NCBI GenBank assembly: GCA_965223215.1
Contig: CBDCVZ010000010.1
Span: forward strand, 1,674,001-1,738,000
Direction: 5' to 3'
Length of the DNA stretch: 64,000 nucleotides
Source of the DNA: JABDMH01 sp965223215
GTDB taxonomy: Bacteria; Bacteroidota; Bacteroidia; Chitinophagales; Saprospiraceae
Each line of letters starts with the position of its first letter. Position 1 is the first letter of the stretch. The notes below the pieces were generated by a model. That model was not told the origin of the DNA. It did no database searches and was given only the letters and a program-made list of their open reading frames with translations. The translations under genes were made by a program, and so were the position numbers. Positions 38,816-49,200 of this stretch are shown here, one piece after another.

Positions 38816-39469
38816 TCACTCGATTCTTCGCAGCAAGGATTCGAGAGCTTCTTGATAATTGTCCGGAATATCATGCGCCAACATAGCCGTGGCACGCTCT
38901 TTGGCGAGCTCTAAATCGTCAGCCAGAAGAGCTACCATCACCAAAAAATAATCGACCTCATCTTGAATAAATACATCGTTCCTTAGATCTACTTTCCCGA
39001 TGGTTGCTTCAGCTTCGGCCACCAGACCCGACTGAAGAAATGATTGCGCTGCCATCTTCAAACTATCATTTTTAGAAACCTGATCCCCTGCTCCCCTAGT
39101 GGTACTAACCGTAAAATCCTTCTTATACTCGGCGTAAAGCTCAGGACCGGATGAAGGACCTGCTGATTTCAAAATCCAAAAGCCTGCCACCACCAAAATC
39201 AGTACGGAGGCCGCCACCAAAAGGGCGGATCTAATCTCGCGAATTTTGCCATCCGGCGCTGAGGAAGGGTTTTGCTGGACGATTTGCTTTAATGAAGTTC
39301 GAATATCTTCCTCATACAAATAGTCTAACACCGGCTCTAAATTGGGATAAGCCTGAACGGCTTCCTGAAGATCTGCATCTTTTGCCATTTCTCTTTCAAA
39401 AATTTCCTTCTCTTCGGCAGTTAATCGATCCTTATGATAAGCTTCGATGTATTCGTATAAATCCTTCAC
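38816..39469 (-). CDS. Membrane-bound anti-sigma-like protein
   Basis: A 217-residue protein. The acidic/helical cytosolic N-terminus (residues 1-75, L-T-A-E-E-K-E-I-F-E-R-E-M) lacks a zinc-finger. One membrane helix follows (SALLVAASVLILVVAGFWIL, ~82-101). The extracytoplasmic part (~105-217) looks like TPR-type helices (AAQSFLQSGLVAEAEATIG, VMVALLADDLELAKERATAML). It starts with GTG overlapping the sigma-factor stop by 4 nt (GTGA), so production of the two proteins is coupled. This arrangement is the standard one for Bacteroidota ECF sigma/anti-sigma pairs, and it probably holds the neighbouring sigma factor at the membrane. Confidence 0.75.
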   Translation of the reverse strand: MKDLYEYIEAYHKDRLTAEEKEIFEREMAKDADLQEAVQAYPNLEPVLDYLYEEDIRTSLKQIVQQNPSSAPDGKIREIRSALLVAASVLILVVAGFWILKSAGPSSGPELYAEYKKDFTVSTTRGAGDQVSKNDSLKMAAQSFLQSGLVAEAEATIGKVDLRNDVFIQDEVDYFLVMVALLADDLELAKERATAMLAHDIPDNYQEALESLLRRIE

Positions 39470-40107
39470 AACCTTGCTTTTAGAGCTTCCCGGATTTCCG
39501 GATGGTCACCGACCAACTTGATTAATTTTTTGAGGCAGAAGTGTTTCTTTTTACGAACCACCTCCGCTGAACTATAGTTCATTTTCACTGCTATGGCTTT
39601 CATTTTCATATCCGTTGCCCAGTGCATGAGCACTTCACGACATTTGTCATCTAATTGCTTCAGTAGTTGGTGTAAGTAACTGTGCCGTTCAGCACTCAAT
39701 AATAGTACTTCAGGGGTCTCCTGATCCGGTTTCTCTTTTTGATCCTCGATGTTGTCGAGTTGTTTTCTTTGCCTTAGAGTGCGGTACCAGAGGTTGCGCG
39801 TTACCCCAAAGAAGTAATTTTCTAAAGTAGATCGAACTTCAAAGTCTGGTTTAGAGCAGTTTTTGACAAAATTTAGGATGGCATCGCAGAAAATGGTCTC
39901 CGCTTCCTCGGCGGTACCGCCCTTACTGCGAACATATTTGAAGGTATTTGCCTTCAGCCTCCGGTCGGCATACATCAGTGACATGGCCTTATCACGGCCA
40001 ACCCGATCGTTTCGAATTAGAATGATTAAGTCAGAGGGTAACATTGCTGGTGAAAGATAAGGAATGTAGGTGGAAGGTCTCATACCAGCTGTCACCTGAG
40101 GGAGCAC
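39466..40107 (-). CDS. ECF-type RNA polymerase sigma factor
   Basis: Up to 213 residues. Region 2 is seen as ALSLMYADRRLKANTFKYV-like sequence with AEEAETIFCDAILNF and ENYFFGVTRNLWYRTLR. Region 4 appears as LLKQLDDKCREVLMHWATDMKMKAIA and NYSSAEVVRKKKHFCLKKL (HTH). The start is uncertain: Met1 lies 9 bp after the adhesin gene, while Met22 (MLPSDLIILI, position 40044) would give a more usual N-terminus. Coupled to the anti-sigma gene by a GTGA overlap. It lies at the 3' end of the long minus-strand series, so it may control the envelope operon upstream or be co-expressed with the adhesin. Confidence 0.88.
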   Translation of the reverse strand: MLPQVTAGMRPSTYIPYLSPAMLPSDLIILIRNDRVGRDKAMSLMYADRRLKANTFKYVRSKGGTAEEAETIFCDAILNFVKNCSKPDFEVRSTLENYFFGVTRNLWYRTLRQRKQLDNIEDQKEKPDQETPEVLLLSAERHSYLHQLLKQLDDKCREVLMHWATDMKMKAIAVKMNYSSAEVVRKKKHFCLKKLIKLVGDHPEIREALKARL

Positions 40108-40116
40108 TCAACTGAA

Positions 40117-43100
40117 CTATCTTCGAATAATTGTGATGACGCCCTTGAGGGTGCCACCCTCCTCGCCAGTCAATGAATTAGTACCCAGATGAAGTACAAA
40201 ATAATAGGATCCAGTGGGGACCCGCTCTCCGGATCTAATGTTTCTTCCATCCCAATCATTGAGGTAGGGATTAGCGATGTGAACCATGTTTCCTTCACGA
40301 TCGAAAATTGCTATGTCATTTTCTTGATAATTCTCAATGTCCACTATGACTTGGCAGCCACCAGTCTCTTCATCGGGATTGCAAAGCGTTACCACGTCTG
40401 TGCGAATAACCAGCAGCTCGACCGTGGCCGTATCTCGATCTCCACAATCCAGATCTTGGACCACATACTGAAATTCGAAGAGCCCCAAAGTACTTGATGC
40501 ATCTACTTGAAGTTGATCTCTGACGACATCAACTGTGATCTCTACTGGTAAATCATCCGTAATGAGCTCGAGAGATGGATTACTGCCTAAAACGGGGTCA
40601 TTCTTAAACAGTGAGTCAAGAGGAATGAGCGAAACATTATTTTGTCGGAGATTGAAATGATCATTTTTGGTTTCGATCTGAGTGGGTTCGAATACTGTAA
40701 TTCGTACCGTGTCTGAGAAAAAACAAGCCTCTTCCTTTCCTGCATTTAAAACCAATTCTACATCTGATCCAGGCGTAATTATCGGGTCGCAGTTGGTCGG
40801 ATCGTCCATTCTATTGTTTGGAGTCCAATTACAGTCACATGATTCGCAGTCTGTGACTTTAACGAGTTGGATCTCGGAACCACGGCAGATCGAAGTGTCA
40901 CCAATCAGGTCGATCGCTGGCGGATCAACCACCATGATTGAGGCCATTATGGTGTCGGAACATGCTATCGATCCTTCATTCGTTGCAACAAAATGATAGT
41001 CCCGCGATGCTTGAGGTACATCCAGATAGGTGCAATTACTATCTAGAAATTCGAAGGATTCGGTAAACCATCGACAAATTTCTCCTCCAACTCCCGAAAT
41101 CGTTACCGTATCACCGGCACAGATAACCGGATTACTTAGATCAAAACTCGCAACTGGTTGCTGGACCACTTCAATCGTAACGGAATCAGCCGACTTGCAC
41201 CCATTTGTACTGGTTGCAATCACAGCATACTTCGTCGTCTCGTCAATGGTTGAGGTAGTTATGCATTGACCTGGTTGCTCCAAACCCACCTCGGTTGACC
41301 ACTCGCACGAACAAGTGCTACACTCTATTGACTTAACTAGGTCAATTTGGTCACCAGAGCAGATCATTGTGTCTGCAATGAGATCTATACCACTACCCTC
41401 ATCAAATACAAGAATGTTGATGGTGTCGAAGTCAATGCAGGTCTTATCCCCAAATCCTGGAAAGGTTGTCGTACTATTGACTTGAAGTACGAAGTTACTC
41501 GATCTGCTAATGCTATCTGAATAATCGCACGCTGTGGAGACGATGGCACCTTGCACATCAAACCAAGTACAGGAGTCTCCACCTCCTCCCTCCAGATTAA
41601 ATGAATCTCCAGGGCACAGGTCATCGTCCGGGCCTGCTTCGGCCATGGGACTATCAGCAACACCCACAAATACCGAATCTTCGATCATACAGCCATGTCT
41701 ACTGGTATAGGTCAATCGATAAGTCGTACTTACCATTGGAAGCGCATCCGAATTACAGCTATCAGGATCTAAAAGACCAGCATGGGTGGACCAGGAGCAC
41801 ATACAATCATCACAATTTAGGGAGGCTACCAGATTGATACGCTCACCAGCGCAAATAAGAGTGTCTGGGATTAGTTGCAAGTTGGATGAATCCTGAAGTA
41901 CTTTAACCTCAATGGTATCCCTATCTGTGCACACCACGTTGTTAAACCCTTCCATTGAGGTTGTTTGATTCATCACCTCGAGAACATAGGTACTTGAAAT
42001 ATTAGGAGTGTCGGTGAGCAAACAAGAACTTGAAACAACATTACCTGCCAAATCAAACCAACGGCAGATCGCTCCCCCCTCACCCATGATCTTGATCGAA
42101 TCTCCGACACAGATTGATCGCTCTCCTTTGGCATTTGCTACGGGTGACTCTAGTAAAACAATTTCAACCTGATCTGAACCAATACATCCCAAGGCATCGG
42201 AGACAGTAACCGAATAAATGCCGCTTTCGCTAACTTGAAGCATTGGTGTTGTGTCTCCTGTACTCCAGGAATAAATGGCAAACGTATCGGCAGATAAGTA
42301 ATAATTCAATCCATCACAAATGACAGTATCGGGACCAAGGTTAACTTGCAATTCTGCCTGCTCAACAATGGAGAATGAAGCTGAATCCTGACATTGATTA
42401 ATGGATGTTACCGTCACCGAATAGGTACCCGACTCATGAACGATGATTGAGTCACTTAATTCTTCCGTAGACCAAAGATATTGGTCGAACCCAGCTGAGG
42501 CCACAAGATTTGCAGAATCACCTAGACAAAAGACATCATTACCCAATATCTCGACCACGGGCGTATCAATCACAATATTGACTGAATAGACACTATCGCA
42601 GCCATATTCTGTCCGGCAATTAAGCAGGTGAAACCCAGCCTCAGATATCGCAGAGTCACAAATTGTCAGGATTTCTCCAAAACAGATGGTGGTATCTATT
42701 TCAAAAAAGTGGGAGGAATCGATGACTAAGTCCAAATAATTATTAGACAACTGATGACAGAAGTTGGCTCTGACGTCAACTATATTAGTGACATCTTCAA
42801 AATCCAATGCCTCGTAATACGAGACGCCATAAATTCGATAAATACCTGTCAATAATTCGGAGGCGATAAATTGTGAATCAAGGAGCATCAAAATACTGCC
42901 TGAGGTGTCGGTCAAATAAAATTGATACGGAACATCTTTGGGGCCAGAATGAGCAAGGGTCAAATTGGGTGCCATCTCCTCAGACTTACAAATAACCGTG
43001 TCCAATCTGTTGGGCTCGAAAAATATATCGCTGGAGTCCGCTCTACAACAACGCACCGTCAACTCAAAATCATTTTGCTGACCAGGTGGTGCATCTACCA

Positions 43101-45393
43101 CCAAATAGACCGTCGCAAATTGTTCTAAGAAGAGATCAATTGTCTTGGTTGTCTTACTTCCCTCAACATCATAGGCAATACATTCGAAAGGATTACATTC
43201 TGATAAAATAAATAAATCCAACAGCGACTGATCTTGAATTAGATCGAAGCTGTATATCGCATCTGCCGGAGCCGTAAACGCCACCTTGTAATCACTGCCA
43301 GCGTAATTATCAAAATACATGCTGGAATCTGGTGCATAATAGGCACTGATTTGTGGTGCACCGTCGCGCTCATTGTTGCGTCGTCGAATTTGATCACATG
43401 AAACGAAGTCATCATCTTGGCATTCGTAGGGGCACGAAATACTAAGTCTAAAATCACCTGGTGTATTTTTTGAATCAATGATCACAAAATACTCAGCGTT
43501 GGGATTGGGTTCTTCTATGTGGATCATGGCTGGTAGACCATCTCCGGTACGCACCACACTCTCTACACATTGGGCTGCAGATTCACCATCCACCAGGGAA
43601 TTGCAGTCTTCGACTACAAAGAGATCCAGTCCCGCCTCTGCTTCCTCACCCAGCTCCCACATGCTGATGAAAATGTCAGACGTGTCGGAGGGTAATATGC
43701 TAAAATCTTCAATCTGGTAGATTAGCTCTGGTTGGTGAAAATCCGAACCGGCACCACAAAAGAAATAGTCGCTGATATTATTGACTAGCATCGAATCAGC
43801 TGTGTCTCCAATGGTATCTCGTCCGCAAAATATGGGCTTGGCATCTGTGCAAAGATCCATAAAGCAACATTCTCGTGGACTCCAGGAGCTACCGACAAAA
43901 CTATGGTCTATAGCTTGCACTCGAAAACAATAATTTCCCGTCGGCAGGTCTCTTATCTCCCATGACAAATTATGACATTGATCACCATATCGAACAATTT
44001 TGCGCAGCCCGGAATCTGTCAAGGATTCTGGTGAAACGATGTAATTATCTGAAAAATCTTCTGAAGAGACTTCAATGTTATAAGTCAATGAGAAACCTGG
44101 CTGGTTATTGTCCTGCCCCAGGTCCCACTCAAGTCTAACACCACCCTCCAAAGGGGTGCACACCAAGTTTGTCGGTGCAGATGGTGGATCATTATTGAAG
44201 CAGGCATTGTTCACCAGTACTTCTAAGCAAGACCCATTACAAGTGCTCACCATAATGTCAAGATCTAGATCTGAGTCTAAATCGCCAAGTGTCATTTGCT
44301 CCGCACCTTGAAAACCGCTCAGACCTGGATAAGAGAACTCATCAAACGAACAAAAACCGTCAGAACAACTTGTGAGCTCCAGCACTACTATTTCACCGGT
44401 GGTAGTTTCAAAGTTCACAAAATCTTCCGTGATTCCAATAATATTCAAGTCACCATTGTTATCAATGTCACCAAGTTGAATATCATGAAAATAATACTGC
44501 AACTGACCACTGTAAATATTTTGTTGGAAGATACCTGCTTCATTCAAAAATACCGTCAAATTGGGTTCATTAAAGGAGGTGAGCGAACATGATCTCGATG
44601 ATCCTAACACAATATCCTTATCACCATCATTATCGAGATCACCAACAGCAATCGGACCGCAAAGACCCGAAGCTATTCGCACCGCTGGAAGAGGAAAAAA
44701 ATTAGCGGCTACGTTTTCTACATACGCGAGATCATAAAAACGACCAAACCCAGACTGTATATCAGGTGTGAATTTGAAGAGCATTTCCAAGTCGCCGTCA
44801 CCATCAATGTCAAATAATTGCTCGATTTCCACTGAGCCTGAGCCCAACCCATGGAATATGTGAGACTGTTCTTCGAGGTCAAAATTCTCATTTCCATTAT
44901 TTCGAATTAGGTTAACATTGGCTCCGTGACTAAAAATAATATCTCGGTCACCATCATTATCAATATCCCCAACCAAATGCTCAAAATTGGTAATGTTCCT
45001 ATTGAAGACGTCCCGAAATCCAGCACCATCACGGACCAAGATGTTAATATTATCGTCAGTATGTAGCACTAGATCAAGTTGATTATCATTGCTCAAATCT
45101 CGAATGACAAATTCCGCATCTTCCTGCAGAGTAAGGATCTGCTCCAGTGAAAAATCTGACAAAATTTGCGAAATAGAAATGTTGTTCTGTCGCTTCACTA
45201 ATTCCAGGTTGGGCAAGCCAAAGTCAAATAAGTCTGCGAAATCTAGCGCATCAATTAGTCTAGTTTCTTCTATAAATTTCCTTTGGAAGTCACCGCAAGA
45301 GACTTGCCCCATCGTTTGCGATGGACCGTAGAATAGTAGCAACCAAATAGAAATGACTTGAACTCGTGAAATCATTATCGACCTTTCCCTCAA
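40117..45393 (-). CDS. Giant T9SS type-B surface protein with FG-GAP-like repeats
   Basis: 1758 residues; Met7 (MISRVQVISIWLLLFYG) may be the true start of the signal peptide. Residues ~95-400 hold FG-GAP/VCBS-like repeats (VGDIDNDGDRDIIFS, VGDLDNDGDKDIVLGS, LGDLDSDLDLDIMVS), i.e. a calcium-binding propeller. A fibronectin-III-like segment follows (PPSAPTNLVCTPLEGG). Cys-rich modules shared with the next adhesin (DDFVSCDQI, LLDLFILSECNPFEC) come next, then many PKD/Ig-like repeats (C.G...L......SYLWS, DTTICFGE, ICAGDTVTISG). The C-terminus (ENDIAIFDREGNMVHIANPY, LNDWDGR, VPTGSYYFVL) is the gliding-associated type-B sorting domain. It is a surface adhesin by architecture, 9 bp upstream of the sigma gene. 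Confidence 0.9.
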   Translation of the reverse strand: MRERSIMISRVQVISIWLLLFYGPSQTMGQVSCGDFQRKFIEETRLIDALDFADLFDFGLPNLELVKRQNNISISQILSDFSLEQILTLQEDAEFVIRDLSNDNQLDLVLHTDDNINILVRDGAGFRDVFNRNITNFEHLVGDIDNDGDRDIIFSHGANVNLIRNNGNENFDLEEQSHIFHGLGSGSVEIEQLFDIDGDGDLEMLFKFTPDIQSGFGRFYDLAYVENVAANFFPLPAVRIASGLCGPIAVGDLDNDGDKDIVLGSSRSCSLTSFNEPNLTVFLNEAGIFQQNIYSGQLQYYFHDIQLGDIDNNGDLNIIGITEDFVNFETTTGEIVVLELTSCSDGFCSFDEFSYPGLSGFQGAEQMTLGDLDSDLDLDIMVSTCNGSCLEVLVNNACFNNDPPSAPTNLVCTPLEGGVRLEWDLGQDNNQPGFSLTYNIEVSSEDFSDNYIVSPESLTDSGLRKIVRYGDQCHNLSWEIRDLPTGNYCFRVQAIDHSFVGSSWSPRECCFMDLCTDAKPIFCGRDTIGDTADSMLVNNISDYFFCGAGSDFHQPELIYQIEDFSILPSDTSDIFISMWELGEEAEAGLDLFVVEDCNSLVDGESAAQCVESVVRTGDGLPAMIHIEEPNPNAEYFVIIDSKNTPGDFRLSISCPYECQDDDFVSCDQIRRRNNERDGAPQISAYYAPDSSMYFDNYAGSDYKVAFTAPADAIYSFDLIQDQSLLDLFILSECNPFECIAYDVEGSKTTKTIDLFLEQFATVYLVVDAPPGQQNDFELTVRCCRADSSDIFFEPNRLDTVICKSEEMAPNLTLAHSGPKDVPYQFYLTDTSGSILMLLDSQFIASELLTGIYRIYGVSYYEALDFEDVTNIVDVRANFCHQLSNNYLDLVIDSSHFFEIDTTICFGEILTICDSAISEAGFHLLNCRTEYGCDSVYSVNIVIDTPVVEILGNDVFCLGDSANLVASAGFDQYLWSTEELSDSIIVHESGTYSVTVTSINQCQDSASFSIVEQAELQVNLGPDTVICDGLNYYLSADTFAIYSWSTGDTTPMLQVSESGIYSVTVSDALGCIGSDQVEIVLLESPVANAKGERSICVGDSIKIMGEGGAICRWFDLAGNVVSSSCLLTDTPNISSTYVLEVMNQTTSMEGFNNVVCTDRDTIEVKVLQDSSNLQLIPDTLICAGERINLVASLNCDDCMCSWSTHAGLLDPDSCNSDALPMVSTTYRLTYTSRHGCMIEDSVFVGVADSPMAEAGPDDDLCPGDSFNLEGGGGDSCTWFDVQGAIVSTACDYSDSISRSSNFVLQVNSTTTFPGFGDKTCIDFDTINILVFDEGSGIDLIADTMICSGDQIDLVKSIECSTCSCEWSTEVGLEQPGQCITTSTIDETTKYAVIATSTNGCKSADSVTIEVVQQPVASFDLSNPVICAGDTVTISGVGGEICRWFTESFEFLDSNCTYLDVPQASRDYHFVATNEGSIACSDTIMASIMVVDPPAIDLIGDTSICRGSEIQLVKVTDCESCDCNWTPNNRMDDPTNCDPIITPGSDVELVLNAGKEEACFFSDTVRITVFEPTQIETKNDHFNLRQNNVSLIPLDSLFKNDPVLGSNPSLELITDDLPVEITVDVVRDQLQVDASSTLGLFEFQYVVQDLDCGDRDTATVELLVIRTDVVTLCNPDEETGGCQVIVDIENYQENDIAIFDREGNMVHIANPYLNDWDGRNIRSGERVPTGSYYFVLHLGTNSLTGEEGGTLKGVITIIRR

Positions 45394-45428
45394 TATACTA
45401 ATTGCTCCGACAAAGGAAAGGTTACCTT

Positions 45429-45883
45429 CTATCGTTTCACTAGGGTGATAGCCCCTCTAATTGTTCCACCTTGTACCCTGCCGGTACTGGTTCCTACCGT
45501 CTTCGTGCCTAAGTGCAGGTCAAAATAACAGGGCTGTTGGCAATCGGACACCAGTGCGGATATTAAATAGTCATTTAAATATGACCGAGCGACATCCACA
45601 ATATTGCCTTCGCGATCCAAAGTGGCGATGTCGTTGTTCATATAATCCTCAATTTCCTTCAAAACATGACAACCTCCTACTTGCTGCTCTGAATTGCACA
45701 AAGTAATGACATCAGCATCGATGACCTGAAGCTGAACAGTACCGATAGCTTCGGCACCACAATTTGCATCGAGCAGAGTGTACTTAAAACTAAATAACCC
45801 AAGCAAGTTGTCAGTATAAATTTGTAAAAGATCATCCTGTCTATTGATCGTGAGTTCACCAGCATTTCCAACATAGTGTTACA
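45429..45883 (-). pseudogene. Truncated third copy of the T9SS type-B adhesin C-terminus
   Basis: The frame (VGNAGELTINRQDDLLQIY, then LGLFSFKYTLLDANCGA, DADVITLCNSEQQVGGCHVL, NNDIATLDREGNIVDVA, SYLND) is collinear with the last ~150 residues of both neighbouring giant proteins. An in-frame stop lies just upstream (~45884) and no signal peptide or further modules exist. The 'DWDGR' turn has been replaced by unrelated residues, a sign of decay. This is a remnant of a paralogous adhesin that once stood between the two surviving genes; an ATG at 45806 could in principle still start a 125-residue product. Confidence 0.7.
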
Positions 45884-46218
45884 TTATGGCAACTAAAACA
45901 GTTGCGATATCTCCCGATCTCTCTAGTTCGCGATATTAATTTAGACTGTTTACTACCCAATAATGTTCGCCGTGCTTTCTTGCCGCATGAAGTGACAATC
46001 GAATCGAGCTAACTCATCTCATAGATTTCTGTGAATGAGCATGGCACTCGATGGGGGCATTAAGGTTGGTCAGTGCATGTAGAGGCGATCAAAACCTCAT
46101 CATACTACGACAAGTGCACTCGATTGAAGACCCCGCATGTGGGACTTGTCCGCATTCGAAAACAGGAATAGGGCTATCTCAAAATAATCATCACCAGGTC
46201 CCATCGATCCAAATTTCG
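45884..46218. other. Region where the body of the lost adhesin copy would lie
   Basis: No intact gene. A minus-strand frame of ~33 coding-like codons is open around 46105-46205 (GPGDDYFEIALFLFSNADKS) and then stops. It does not match either adhesin. The rest holds scattered stops, consistent with deletion and decay. Confidence 0.3.
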
Positions 46219-49200
46219 CTAACGCCTCACTATGGTGATAACTCCTTTAATGGTTCCCCCGTCGATTCTAGTTTGTCGATGCTCTCTGAGAGCGAGCACA
46301 AAATAATAGGACCCAGTGGGCACCCGTTCACCAGTCAAAATATGCCTCCCATCCCAGTCATTCAGATATTGTTTCTTAACATGTACCAATGTACCTTCTC
46401 GATCGAAAATAGCAATGTCATTATTTTCATAATCTTCAATACCATCAAGGACCTTGCAACCCACTCGTTCTTCATCTGGATTGCAGAGGCTTACTTGATC
46501 GTTTTCAACCACTTGCAATTGAATGGTTCCCGTATCGCTTGACCCACAATTTCGATCTGTAATAATATACTGGAAGGTGTCGAGGCCCAAAACGTCACCC
46601 ACATCAATAATTAAACGATCAGTTTGCTCTTCGATGTTGATTTGTGGTGGGAAATCAGAGGGAAGAGGTCTAATTATTTCAAAAAATATTTGTTCAAGGC
46701 GCAATGCAATACCAAGGTTTATAATAGAGTCATTTACAAGAACGGAGTCTAATAAAATGATACCTGTGTTGTTTTTCCGTAAAACAAAGTGGTCGTTGTT
46801 AGCCTTTACAGTGCGCGACTCTCGCACCTCAATTGCAACGGAGTCAATCACCCTGCAAACCCCTTCTTTAGTTGCCTCAAGAATGTAAGTTGTTGATACC
46901 TCTGGTCTAGTTATAGACCCGCAATCATCGGGTTGGAAAAATCCGGAACGGGGAGTCCAGCTGCATTCGCAGTCGAGACAATCAGAGTCCGAAATTAGGT
47001 CAATCGCTAGGCCTTGACAGATGGAAGTATCTTCAATAAGATTAATATCTGGGGGATCAACTACACGAATATCTATTGAAGCTGTATCGTAACAAAGTTC
47101 ATCCACCGAGGCAACAAAACGATAGGACTGATCCTCATCTGGCGATGGGATGATTATGCAGGTTAGTGCATTGGTGCCATCTGGCAACAACCATTCACAT
47201 TCCCCACCATTGCCATCTAGCACGACTGAATCACCGAGGCAAATCACCTCAGCTGAGGCGGTGATCCGAGCTTGAGGTGACTCTGCGACATCAATGGTAA
47301 CTGAATCTCTGACCTCACAGTCATCCTGGCTGACAGCCGTAAGAATATAAGTCGTACGCTGGTTTGGTCTCGCCATGGGATTGCACACGTTTGCATCATC
47401 GAGTCCGGTTTCTGGCGTCCAGGAACAACTACAATCGACACAAAACGACGTTTGCACCAATGAGATTTCATCACCACTACAAATTGTCGTATCTGAAATA
47501 AGACGAAAACCTTGGTCTTCAAAAGCGGTAACTTCCACCGTATCACTGTCTGTACATCCATTTTCAGTGGTCACTGTTACTGAATATAGTCCAGGTGTAG
47601 CTACCGGTATCGTCTCTTGCTCATCCTCATTAGACCATAAATAGGAAGCAAAACCTGGTGTGGCAAAAAGGGTGGTAGACCTATTTGAACAGAAAGATAG
47701 ATTGCCAGAAATTTCCACTTCTGGTCTTTCGATAGACAAATTGACCGAGATAATGCTATCACAACCACTCTGTGAAATACAATTAATTTGATGCTCCCCG
47801 GTGTCTGACAGCAGGGTATCACATACTAGCAGGCCCTCTCCAAAACAAAGGGTTGTATCAATAAAAATCTGGTACGCACTATCAACACAGACATTGATAA
47901 AATTATCAGAAACGATTGCACAGATAGAGCCAGTTACTTCGGTCACCAATCCACCTTCATCCAAAAAGAGATCGTGGAGATAGGATACCCCATAAATTCG
48001 ATATTTGCCTCGTGTCAATCGGGCTGCGTCGAATGAGGTGGATATTTCTTCTTGGATCACATCAAACGTATCAGTAAGGATGAATTGATATGGTGCTGAC
48101 TCCGATCCACTATGTATCATATTTAATATTGAAGGATCATTAGATCCTAGGCAAATGGTGGCATCAGTCTCCTGGTTGTCCAAGAAAACCTGGCTGGCAC
48201 CTGCTTCACAGCATTCAACCATTAGGGTAAAATCAGATTCAGTCTCTGTTCCTTGGCCATCCACAATCACGTAAACCGTATCGTTGGCATCAAGTACCAG
48301 CTGTACTGATTCCTCCACTCCGGTTCCACCCACGGAATATCCAATGCAACTAAATGGATCACATTCATCCAGGATAAAGAGATCCAAGAGGTTTCCATTA
48401 CTAAATTCGGAAATCCGAAAAGTATAGATTCCATCTCTGGGAGGAATAAATGGAGATTTCAAATCTGCTGCATCGTAACGTGTAAAATGCCTTTCGTCAT
48501 CGGGATGATAATAGGAGCAAATTTTTGCCGAACCATTGGTATTATTGTTGAATCTGGAAATTATCGTGTCATTGCACTCAAGGGGGCCTGTATTGTTGCA
48601 ATCTTCCGGGCAAGATATACTCAACCTAAAATCGTTTTCTCTGTTTTGAGCATCCACAATAATATAATATTCAGACTGTGAATTGGCCTGAGGAATTGTG
48701 AGGAATGAAGGATTATCACTCCGATCACTCCTCAGTGAGCTGACAATGCATTGGGCCGGAGAAACCTCATCAACATTAGCCGAATTACAATTTTCCACTA
48801 CAAAAACATCCAATCCAACATTTTGATTTAATTCCTCAAAGTCGATAAATATATCAGTCGGTTTGAATGGATCGATCTGCATATTATCCAAGCGATAAAT
48901 CAATTCTTTCTGCACCAGCCCCATTGCTTCGGTATCACAAACTCGATAGTCCGATAATTTACTTTTTCCATTGCGATTATTACCTTCTACAAAAAATCCA
49001 CATCTGACATCGATGGCATCTTCGCATCCACAGGTAATGTCATTACAGCACTCCACAGAAAGCACAGACTGGCTGTTTCCTTCCCGAGAATCTACCAATA
49101 AGTAAACCGTTTGATCCGCGGTCAGAAAAACAGTTGCCATTTCTTCATTCGTCCCTAAATTCTGGGATCGGGCAAGGCAAGAAAAAGGATCGCATTTAGA

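Noticed and set aside
46051..46542. 163-codon plus-strand frame
   Set aside because: More than half is antisense to the adhesin sorting domain; the rest has no recognisable features.
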